A stretch of 64,000 bases of DNA, from the NCBI GenBank assembly GCA_016858145.1, contig JAEHOE010000098.1:124001-188000 (forward strand), in the 5' to 3' direction. The number at the start of each line of letters is the position of its first letter. Position 1 is the first letter of the stretch. Under the pieces are notes generated by a model. That model made no database searches and had not been told where the DNA came from. It was given only the letters and a program-made list of their open reading frames with translations. Shown in pieces: positions 35,801 to 45,963 of this stretch. A program made the translations under genes and the position numbers. The DNA is from Edaphochlamys debaryana. Its lineage: Eukaryota; Chlorophyta; Chlorophyceae; Chlamydomonadales.

Positions 35801-38066
35801 AGCAGGTGCGAGCTGTAGGGTTGAGGGATGCCGGGCTTGCAATGCCAGCTCGGTCTCCGCCTACCGCATTGCCCCTGATAGTTCCTGTACGACACGTGCT
35901 GCCCCCCTGCCGTACGGCCGTACAGGGCTACCCCGAGGTCCACAACGTGGACTACGTGGGGGAGGTGGTGGGGCGCATGGCGGCGCGGTACGGCGTGGAG
36001 GGGGGCAGGTGAGGGGCCAGGAGGGCAGGGCGTGGGGAAAAGGGCGGAGGACAGGAGGGAGAATGGGGGCATCGGCCGTCGGGGAGAGTGCTGTTGGGAG
36101 GGGGGATGGTACGGCGGCAGTTGGGCAGCGGCACGAGTGCATAGCTTCTCGGCTCCTCATGAGGTTGCTGCGCGCACACCAAGCCCGGCTCGCATTCCCC
36201 CACAGGCCCGTCGGCGACACGAGCTTCCCCGCTGCCCCTCCCCCTCCCGGGGATGTCCCCACTACCGACGACGCCGCCCTTCGCGCCATCTCCAGCCCCT
36301 CCGCCTCCGCCTCCGCCTCGGCCTCGGCGGCCCCCAGTGCCGCCAGTGCGGCCCCCAGTGTGGTCCTGTCAGACTGCAGCAGCGACGCAGGGGACAGCAG
36401 CGCGGGGACTGTCGCGGCCGCGGGGGCCGAGGACAGCGTGCACGGGGGCGGCGTGTTCGGCGGCGCGGCCGGGGACTCCGGGCTCCATGCCACGTGCGGC
36501 TCGGGTGGGGAGTGCTGCTCCTCCAGCACGGGGCTGTGTGAGGCAGGCTTCCTGGACACGTCTGAGAGCGGCCTACTCGCGGAGTCTGGACTGGACCCGT
36601 CCGGAGCAGGCCCGTCCGGACTGGCCCCGTCCGGACCGGACCCATCCGGAGCAGGCCCGTCCGGAGCGGGCCGGGCCCTGCCAGCTGACGTCGGCTGCAG
36701 TGTGGGCCGCGCCGCCCGCAGTTTTGGGGCAGAGCCATCAAGATTCGGCCGTGTCGTACGAGACGAGGGCGTCGTACGGTGGATGGTGGGCGACCTGACC
36801 GCCATGACGGACACGCCGGACGGGCTGTACGACCTGGTGGTTGACAAGGCGAGTGCCGAACGCTCTGTAGGCGTGCGAGAGGCTTTGCTACGGGCGGCTA
36901 GATCCCCAGCACCACCTATGGACGCCCCCATGCGCTGGACTGGATCACGCCCTGCACTCGCAAGCTCGGGCCGCCGCACGTGCTAAGTCACACCACACCA
37001 CGCCCCTGCCCCCAACTCGTTCCCCGCACCCCCCCGCAGGCCACCCTGGATGCGCTCATGTGCCCCGAGGTCCTGAACCCAGATGGGTCCGCGGAGGGCG
37101 ACGCTGCGCCCGCGGCCGGGGCCGGGTGGCGCGAAGGAGGGGAGCTGGGCATGGTCTTCAAGGTGGGTCGGGGACTGGAGGCAAGGGGATGGGGGCGGGT
37201 TGGCGGGTGGCAGGCGGGCCGCGATGAAAGGACACGGGGCGTGATGGGCTTGAGGCTCGCAGGCAGTGGCGTCGTGGCTGGCGAGCCGGGATGGAAGCGG
37301 TTGGTAGTTGCTAGGCGCATGGGGTGCTGGCGAAGGCGAGGTCTCTTACGCAGACGGCATCCGGCGCCGCTGCGTGTGCACGTGCTCATGGCATTCATGG
37401 CCGTACTCACTTACAAAACTTCCTCCCTGCCACGTGTCTGCAGTACGTAGCCGAGATGCATCGGGTCACGGGCCCGCACGCGCGGTTCCTCATCGTAACG
37501 CTCAGGTGGGCCTCGGCCGGCCTGCGGGGGCCTCTGGCAGCGCCATCTGCTCGGCGGGCACGGGCGGACAGCTCATTGCTGGGCGCGACGGGCCCTTCAT
37601 CGCCGCAATTAGACGGGTACATGTACACAGTTGCTCCCCGCCGCAGTCAGACTGGCATATCGGATTGCGAAACGCTGGAAAATGACCCCGTGGTCTTTTG
37701 CCCCCTCTCAACCGTCGTTCCCACCCCTGCAGGCAGCCCGACGCCATTGGGCGCCTGGTGGACGCCGCCGCCGAGTGGGCGGCGGCAGAGCAGCAGCAGC
37801 GGCAGCAGCGGCAGCAGGAGGGGCGGGCGGAGGGGGACGCGGAGGAGCGGCAGGAGCGAGCGGAGCAGCAGCAGCAGGAGTCGGAGCGAACGCGGGAGCG
37901 AACGCAGGAGCGAGCGCACGAGCAGGAGCGCGAGCGGGAGGGGGCGCGAGACGGGGAGGCGTGGCGGTGGAGGCGGTGGCGCGTGGCGCACTGCGAGCCG
38001 CTGGAGGGCGGGAGCGACGGCCAGCCGCTCAAGGCACACCTCTACGTCCTGGAGAAGGCCATGTGA
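32825..38066 (+). CDS. METTL13-like class I SAM-dependent methyltransferase
   Basis: Predicted 833 aa from exons 32825-33097, 33455-33682, 33930-34037, 34248-34373, 34487-34596, 34933-35053, 35238-35312, 35590-35805, 35926-36008, 36206-36848, 37040-37162, 37444-37505, 37733-38066; all phases agree. The C-terminal half has the METTL13/EEF1A-lysine-methyltransferase pattern: ADYSSQGFWKASY...HEWY, motif I LVAGCGNSALGYEMW, an acidic residue after strand 2 (HNVDYVGEVV), then WMVGDLTAMTD and YDLVVDKATLDALM, ending with HLYVLEKAM. Family members methylate protein lysines or N-termini; the substrate here is unknown. Two low-complexity inserts interrupt the fold: a ~190-residue Ser/Ala/Gly stretch with GPSG repeats between motif I and the VVDK segment, and a Gln/Glu/Arg-rich stretch near the end. 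The first ~345 residues match nothing I recognise and hold an acidic-Ser run, SYSDDDDSSSSDSG. The intron after 36848 appears to start with GC. Confidence 0.83.
34591..34705 (+). repeat. Duplicated donor region in methyltransferase intron 5
   Basis: The sequence around the donor at 34597 (atgaggtggg, then aggggcgggctggaggggtg) recurs about 80 bp downstream as gtgaggtgggtgaggggcgg plus the same ctggaggggtg end. Confidence 0.6.
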
Positions 38067-39992
38067 CCGAGATCTGTACGACCGTGTGTACGACAGCGAC
38101 CGTGATTGCACGCGAGGGACGAGCGAGCACACTTGTCTGCGACTCGAATGAGCGAAGCGTGTGACTGACTGAGGTGTCCATCCATGAGTGTCTGCTGGGG
38201 ATCTGCACCGGGAACGGAGGGTTGAAAGCGTATGAGTCGTATAGCTGCGTATTGCGGCGGCGGAGCGGCAAAGCGCCCAAAACTGAGGCATCTGCACCGG
38301 CAGGAGAGGGGGCGTCGGGAGCGGTCAAGCTGGCATCACGCGTGCGTCCTTTTTGTGCACCTGGGAACCCGAGGCCGGGTTTGCTTGGGGGTCTTGAAAG
38401 CCATGCACGGCATGTCGGCTTCATCAAGATTCTGTCTGCTGCTTCGCAATACTTCACGTGCGTGGTTGGTCTGTGTCAGAGCATGTGCAGTTGATCTGTG
38501 CTGTGGACATCGGACTGAGCGGCTACGGGACCGCCTGCAGATATTTCGTTTGGTGTGCGTGCGCTGCGAAGCTTTAAAGGGTGACGTATATGGTCCATTG
38601 AGGAGCGCAGTGTTTTGAAGAGAGGCACCACATGTGAGGGTGTTTGAAGTGAGGACAGACTATGGATGGCATGGGCACATGAGGGGTAGCCGCCCGACTG
38701 CGGAGGATATCTCAAAGCCATGCCAAGTTAATGGGAGTTGAGCGGTCAAGAGCGGCAAGGGGTATGGGCGAGCGCACAGGCGTCGAGGCCAGGAAGAGAG
38801 AGGGGTCTGCCGGGGGAACGGTCCAGGGCATCTGCTGGTGGATTGTTGTGGTTGTGGGCAGGTTGGGGCCTGTGCTCGCAGGGACCGTTGGCAGCCCTCG
38901 CCCTACGCCACAACCGACCTTCGCTTTGTTGATACTTCGGCGCCAATGGCTCGGGATTGGCACAAGGGCATCCTTGGCACTGTTGTTGTGTAACCCCTGG
39001 ATGGAATCAAGCCCCAGGAGAGGAGGCGGCTTGGGTGACTGTCAGCGGGGGCGTGCCGGTCCTCTTCTTACTGTGGCTTAGGCAGGCTGGGAGCAGGCCC
39101 GGACGCTCAGCGTCGTTTGCGGGCCACGTTTCTGCGGCGTCACGGTCGGGGTTCCACGAGCAGGCCGGGCGCCGGGGGTCTGACAGGAGCACGCGCTGGG
39201 CAACCCTGGGGGAACGTGCGCCAACGACCCCCACGCACCGCTCCTGCCAACCTCCGCGCCAACCTCCCTGCAACACCGCGGCGCCGACCGTCAATGCACA
39301 CGATGCAGATGCCCGCAAGAGCTCGGGTCCAACTCCCGCTAAAACGGATGCATGGGGCACTAAGGGCGAGCCCCGGCGTTAGTGCTATCAATATGTTTCT
39401 ATCAATTGAACACGCTCGCGAGTTGCGGGCATCGCGGTTAAAGCGCTCTCGCGTAATCATGCCGCACGAGGGATCCGCTCTTTGACAAGCTCGCCGAAGC
39501 CCTCTCCACAGCCGAAACGTAGCAGCGCGCTGGTGCCTAGCGTTTAAACTCAACAGGTTGCTTGGGTTTACAGGGCCGCGCGCTTACTTAGTAGCTGCAA
39601 GTTGCTCTCCCGACGTGGCAGCCCCTCACGAGGAGTCCTCCAACCTAGCGCACAGCGTATAAGGACACACGGCACGCGTGCACCGAGGCAGCGCAGCCCG
39701 TTTTTCAGGAAGGAGTCCCTGCATTGGCGTGCTACGACGCCGCAAGCGCTCGCGTCGCCCCAGTCAGCGTCGAGCACTGAAGTAATTGACTTGAAGCAGC
39801 GGCGGAGGGGGAGTAAGCGCGACGGATCTCAGGACATCGCGCCCAGCGACGCTCGCCCTACGGGGGTCGCCCAAGCCCGCTGTTGGTTAGCACAGCTACC
39901 CGGATGCAGCGCTGCCAGGATAGCCAACCCTGACAGTCGCTGCGAGGGCAGGCAGGCACTAATACACTCGGAGAGCGGAGAACGGTGCTAGA
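38067..39992. other. Intergenic region and leader of the next gene
   Basis: No gene supported on either strand. A tgtaa, the usual volvocine polyadenylation signal, occurs at 38989, which would imply a ~920-base 3' untranslated region for the methyltransferase. Open frames at 39117-39485 and 39602-39991 read as basic peptides of no known family and are probably leader sequence. Confidence 0.4.
39656..39664 (+). promoter_or_regulatory. TATA-like element
   Basis: cagcgtataagg lies 335 bp before the start codon at 39993 and resembles the element before the gene at 27356. If it is used, the leader would be about 300 bases. Confidence 0.35.
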
Positions 39993-42900
39993 ATGTGGAC
40001 ATCCTCTAGCTCGACGATGGCTCAGCCTGCTTGGCTTCCTCGGCCGCACGATATTGCTGCGGGCTGCCACGCGCAAGGGCAGGCCCTGGGTCTTCCGCAT
40101 TCTGGGCTCCCGGGTCTCGGCCCTTGGCCGCCGAGCTCGCAACTTGGCGCTGCACCGGATGCAGTGATGGCACAAGCTCATGAACAACCAGCAGCGAGCT
40201 CCTCAGGCCATAACTCCGCTCAGGTATGCCGTCCTCGTCAGCGCGAGAATGGCTCGTAAACTGGGTGCGAGCTCCCCTGCGAGGGTTACACACCCACGGG
40301 GACTCGGCTTCTGCCCAGCGTCTCTGCGAGCTTGCGTGGGGCGGGTCATTTGGCTGACGGAGCGTTGCGAGCTGGTGACCAACTTGCCATGCCCGCGTCA
40401 CCGCGCTGACCGTGCCGACTCTCGCAGGCCGAGCCGAGCGCAGCCGTGGGGCGCAGAACCTCGTCCTCGCGGCTCTCGCTCGACTCGCCAAAGAGCCAGC
40501 AGTCGCAGGCGACCGCTGGGGGGCGAGGCGCAGGGCGGGGCATGGGCGTGCTACGGACCCCGACCAAGCGCACCCCGACCGCGAGCACACTCCACTCCGG
40601 GCCGGCTGCCGGCGTTGCTACAGCCGTGCCCTCTGCTACAGCCGCAACGGCCGCGGCCGCTGCCGGGGCCTCCACCGGGCGCCGACACACTGCCTGCGCT
40701 GGCACATCGTTGACTGGCTCCCGGCTCCTCCGTGCCGCCGGCCTGGCCCCGCCGCGGTCCAGCAACAGCGGCGCCGCCGCCGCCGTCGCCTCCGCGCTCT
40801 TCGCGGCCGCTGCGCCGCCGCCGCCGCCGCCAGAGCCGTCAGCCGCGGACGTGCTGGCGGCGGCCGCGGAGCTCGGCGTGGTCACGACGCCGGCCGCCGC
40901 GGCCGCAGCTGTGGCGGCCAATCCGCCGCCGCCGCCGCCACCCCCGCCGCCGACGTCGAGCGCACGGCAGGCGCAGCGCGCCCGTCTGGCGGGGCTGTCC
41001 CTGCCCGAGCTGACGCTCCTGGCGCGGAAGGTCGCCGCTGACCCCAACGTGCCGCCAAAGACCAAGCAGGTGCGGTGGTGCGAAACGTTTGTGCCCTCGC
41101 CTCCAGCGGGGGGCATAGCGGCCCGATACCCTAAAGCAACTAAATGCGCGACGGAAACATAGCTAGGAAATTTCAAAAATCCTCCATCGTTTGTCAGTGT
41201 CTTGTCTTTTCCATGAAAAAGTTTGCGGGTGGGCCGTGGTGTGCCACGCAGTTTGCGACGGTGACGGCGATGGCAGCCTACTTGCAAGACGCGCGTGACC
41301 CATCTGCTTTCCCGTGTGTACCGCAGGCCCTGCTGGAGCTGGTAGTTGAGGAGATCCGGATCCGCCAACAGAACCAACCGCCAGGGCAAGCGCTGCAGCC
41401 GCTGCCTCCGGCCGTTGCGCCCGCCGGCCGCCAGCCCGCTCCGTCGCTGCCGCCACAGCTTTTGCAGCCGCAGCCGCAGCAGCCAGCGCCGCAGGTGCCG
41501 GCGCCGGTGCCACAGCTGCCACCGCCGCCGCCGGCGCCTCAGCAGCCGGCGGCCAGCGAGGGCGCCGCCACATCGGCTGCTGCGCAGCTCGCCGCCGCCA
41601 TCGGCGCCGCCGACGCTCTGCCGCCGCCTCCGCCGCCGGCGGCCTACCCTGCCGCCGCCGCCGTCAGCTCGAGGGCGCTCAAGGCCGGGTCCGGCGAGCT
41701 CCTGTACGGCACCGTAGCCGCCGCGTCGTCCACGGCTTCCCGTGTTCTCGCCGCCGTCGGCATGGCTGACCTCTCCGCCGCCGCCTCCGCCGCCGGCGTC
41801 GTGCCGAGCCCCAGTGTCTCTGACGCCCGCCGCGCTTCCCTCGGCGCCATGCCCACGCCCGTGTCGGGTGCGCCGGCGGCGCCGTCGCCGGCTGCGGCCC
41901 AGGTGGACGCCGCCTGGCTCACGCCCTTCGCGGCTTCGCAGGCGCAGCAGGCGCAGCACGCCCACCAGCTGGCCGCGGCACAGCACGGCGGGGCGCAGCA
42001 CGGCGGGGCGCAACACGGCGGGGTGCAGCACGGCGCGCTGCACCACGCGACCTCTTGGGCCAGCTCCTGCGCTGCGGGCAGCACCATCGCCTCGGCCCTC
42101 GCCGCCAGCGGTGCTGCCGGCGGCGGCGCCGCCGCCGCCGCCGCGTCCAACCGCGCAACCGTCAGCGGCACCGCTCCGTACGTCGCCTCCGCCGCCGCCC
42201 TCGGCGCCGGCGGCAGCGTGGCAGGCGCGTGCCAGCCGCCGGCGTCTCCGGCGCCGTACTTCTCCGCCCCCTCGCCCGGCGTGACGGGCGGCGGGAGCAC
42301 GGGCACGTGCGCGGATCTGATGTCGTACGGCCTGCAGCCCAGCCCGCCGGCGTACACGCCCATGGGCCCCGTCGATTCACCCGGCGGCGCCGCCGCATCG
42401 CCGCCGTTCTCCGCGCCGGCTCAGGCCTCAACCCTGCCGCCGTTCTCTGCTCACGGCCACGGCCCCAGTCACGACCACGGGCACGGCCAGAGCCAAGGCA
42501 TCGCGGCCCTAGGGTACCTACTGAGCGCTGCCTCGCCCGGCGACGGCGCACAGGACCTGGCGGGCTTCTTGCACGCCAGCCCCGCCGCCGCCGCCGCCGC
42601 CGCCATGCACCCCTGCGCGTCGGCGCCGCTGATGTCGTGCTACATCCCCGGTACGGGCTGTTCGCCGCCGCAGGCCGAGCAGCCGGTGTCGGGGGCGGCC
42701 TCGGCGGTTGCGGCGGTTGGGCCCGATGGGCCCGGGCTGGGCCCGCCCGAGCCCATGTCCCTGGCCCGACTGGCGGGCGCCAACATCGCCGCGGCGGTTG
42801 GCGGCGCCACCATGCACCACCACCACCGCTCGGCGACGCTCGGCGCGGCGGTTGACTCGTTCACGGCCGGTACGGCAGCGTACGGCACGTCGTACGGCAG

Positions 42901-43810
42901 CAACGCGAGCTCGTTCACGCCCTGGCCCGCGCCGTTGGACGCCGGCCTGGGCCCGGCGTTCAGCCCCGCCGGCGCCCCCGGCGGCGGCGCGAGTATGCTC
43001 AGAGGCATGCTCGGCGGCGCCGGCGCCGGCAACTTCACGGGTCCCGCCGCCGCCGCCGCGGCCGCCGCCGCCGCGCTCGGTAGCTCGAGCTCGTGGGCCT
43101 CCGGCAGCGGCCCCCTCGCTTACGTGAAGGCCCCGCCGGGCCCGGCTGGGGCCCACGACGCGATCTGGGCCCTGACGCCCGACTCGGATTCGCCCATGCC
43201 GGACGTCCCAAGCGCCGCCGCCTCGGCCGGCGGCGCCGCGCCGCCGCTGGATGACCGCAGCGGCTCCGCTGCCGCCGCCGCCGCCACCGCTGCAGCTGCC
43301 GCCGCCACGCCTGCTTCTGCGCACGGCGGCTGCTCGGCCGTCGTGTCGGCCTTTGCGCAGTGGTCCAACTCGGCTGAGGGGTTCAACGTCGCTGCCACTC
43401 CCGTCGCCGCCACCCCCCTGCTCGCGGAAACCCCCGGGCCCGAACCCTTCGACTGGATCACGGCGGGCCCGGGCTGGGGCGCCGACGCGCTCGCCGCCCG
43501 TACCGACGCCAACGGCCAACCATCAACCGCCACCGGTAAGGGCCCTTCCGCCTCGGGCGGCCCTGCATCTGGACCCGGCTCGGGATCTGGATCTGGAGCG
43601 GAGGACATGGATCAGGCCGCGGATGAGGATCTGGTGGATGCGGCGATGCAGTACATAATGGGCGCCACGCCCACGCCCGGCCCGGGCCCGTCGACGCCAG
43701 GGCCGCAAACCTCCGAGGCATTCGACAACCTGCTGTCTGCGGTTGGTCTGGGATCGTGTGACCTGGACTTTTTGCTACCGGGCACACCAGGCGTCACCAG
43801 CTTGGCATGA
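39993..43810 (+). CDS. Large Ala/Pro/Gly/His-rich protein of unknown function with short helical block
   Basis: Predicted 1,118 aa from exons 39993-40223, 40428-41069 and 41327-43810, all joined in phase 0. The only ordered-looking segment crosses the second junction: RARLAGLSLPELTLLARKVA, DPNVPPKTKQ, then ALLELVVEEIRIRQQNQ. The rest is poly-Ala, poly-Pro (a run of ten), His-rich (HGHGPSHDHGHG) and a QHGGA tandem repeat. The C-terminus is acidic and hydrophobic (DLVDAAMQYIMG, CDLDFLLPG), as in activation domains. No domain is recognised; a nuclear regulatory role is a guess from composition. The long terminal exon is open for 2,484 bases with consistent codon use, so the coding call is stronger than the function. 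Possibly distantly related to the gene at 27356. Confidence 0.68.
41981..42035 (+). repeat. 15-bp coding tandem repeat (QHGGA)
   Basis: Three full copies of cagcacggcggggcg and a partial fourth encode QHGGAQHGGAQHGGV. The length is a multiple of three, so copy-number change keeps the frame. Confidence 0.9.
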
Positions 43811-45963
43811 AGAGGCAGGGGTAGGTGAGGGCATGGATGGCCGCTGGGGCTGTTGGTGCACTGGTTGGCACTGTTGTACCACGAAGGATGGGAGGCCAGG
43901 GAGGAGAGGAGAATCGGAAAGGAGAATTTTGTCATGGAAGGGTTTGGGGGGTTGCGGCCGGATGTACCGTATGCCGGGAGTAGGCTGCTGTACAGCGCGT
44001 GGGTTTCGCGCGTGTATGCGCGGTTTTGGTGTTTCTTTTCCGTGGTTGGATGGGCAGGGGCGGCTTGGCAGGAGACTCGGGGCACAACGAAGGTTTTGGC
44101 ATCCTTGTTGCAGTGTGGATGTGGATGGATGTTGGTGGACGGGCTTTGGGGGGTCAAAGCAACCAGAGCACACATGCTCGGGCTTTTGCAAACCAGAGGG
44201 CTCGCTTTCGAGGCATATACAGCTGGAAGGGCGCGCCTTCTCCAAGCAGGGGCCGCCTGTTTTGCCAGCCTCGGTGGGATTGAGTGGACATAAAGCGCTG
44301 TTCGTTATGGTAAGAGCTTCAATCCCATCGTAGCTTCGTGCAGTGTGTTCGCACCGACACTCGTTCGCGAGAGAGGGCAACGCAAGGAGCACGGATGGCG
44401 CTGGGGTAGCAAGTGCCATCGGTGTTGGCTTTGCGGCTTGGGTATTTGGTATGATTCGAGAAGCCATTTGGCCCGGACAACACAGGCACACACAAGACGA
44501 CAAGGGCGAAGAGCTCTTCACAAACACGTCTTTTGTGTGGCGCCGGCGCCGGTTTGGCAGCAACTGGACAGATGGGGGCGGCAACACCTTCAGTGCTTGC
44601 CTGGGCCAGGGGGGTGCGGATACTGGCCTTTTGAGTGTTTCCAAGAAGCAAAAAGGGCTCGGTTTCGGAGGAGGCGAAGAAGAGGATTTTGCTTGGCGCT
44701 CGGCACATGTGCAGGCGGCAAGGCTCGTCGAGAGAGCTGATGTCAGGGCTCGTTAGTGATGAGGTGATGGGGGCGCAAGACCGGCCTCCAGCTGTACACC
44801 GGTGCTCGCGAGGAGATGTGCGTGTGTGTGTGTGCCTCGAGGGCTGGTCAAGGGGCTTACAGCCGCCAGCATCCTCCGGCCACCTGTGCTTGCTCTGCAA
44901 ATCATGGCTTGAACGCGGCATGCCTGGCTTTGTGGGGGTGTGGCTGTCGCGTTGATAGGTTCAAGCTCTTGGGTGCATGCTGGTGTGTGCGGTGTCAGTT
45001 GGCTCCTTGCCCAGAACAAGTGAACAAGCTGAAAGTTGAGGGCTTTGTTGTCAAAGCGCGCTCGTCTGTTGTACTCTGGATAGGTCGGCTCAGCAGTTTG
45101 GGGGCTTTGGAGGAGGCCCCAGCAGTTTTGGAGGTTCGAGGGGCGGACGCTTGCAGGCGGTTGGGTGCCGTCAGGCCTCGGCTACCGTTGTGCCATGATG
45201 CGTCGTTACTGTGCAATGACATAGCTGAATTGTGCAAAGAAGGGGACCTCCTTTCTCTGGGCGAAGGTGTTGTAGGCTGGGACCTGCTAAGATGGCGTGG
45301 AGGCCTGGTGGAGGCTCCGCGTCGATTGGGGAACTGGGGATTGGCGCGTTGGGTGGGCTTTGGCGGGGAACCCCTCGCCTGGGACCCATCGTGGGGACCC
45401 GTGGGATGCGAGGAAGATATGTAGTTTTACTGTGACGAGTAAGTTTCGTGGTCTGCTTGGGGGCTCAAGCTGCGTTGCGATGCAGCGTGCGTGCATGCTT
45501 CTGTTGCACCATGTTTGGGGGTGCGCTGGGGGGGGTGTTGTTGGGCTGTTGCTTTACTACAATAAATATCGGTAGCCACACGTGATGTGCTCCTAGGCCC
45601 AGCATGGGTTTTGGCATGCTGGGGCGAGCCTGATGTGTATGGTACTCGCATTCGCGAGAACGCGTGTGTCCGGGGGCGAGAGGGGGTGGTGGGGGGGGGG
45701 TTGCCGGCACGGACCCGGGCGGGCCGATTTAAGCCCTGTCTGTAACGCGTAGTGTCGGATAAGCCGCGTGCTGCTGCAGAGCCCCATTAGCATATCCACA
45801 ACTTAGTCGAGAGCGACGCAGGCAGTCGGTCGACGAGCGCGCCAAATACGCGAGCACTGCACCCAGCGACCCAACGCCGCCAAGCCGCCCATGCGGTGAC
45901 TAGAATGCTCGCACAATAGCACTAGACCTTTCAATCGCGATCACTACCACTTTGCGCATCACA
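43811..45963. other. Intergenic region / long 3' untranslated region
   Basis: No gene supported on either strand, although several frames are open. The GC content is lower than in the surrounding genes. An aataaa at 45561 and a tgtaa at 45741 are the candidate 3' end signals. Confidence 0.4.
45741..45745 (+). terminator. Candidate polyadenylation signal TGTAA
   Basis: tgtaa, the usual volvocine poly(A) signal, about 220 bp before the next start codon. If used by the gene ending at 43810, the 3' untranslated region would be about 1.9 kb. Confidence 0.3.

Noticed and set aside
40346..42046. 566-codon open frame on the minus strand
   Set aside because: Antisense to the well-phased exons of the gene at 39993, and it crosses both the intron and exon parts of that gene without any domain.
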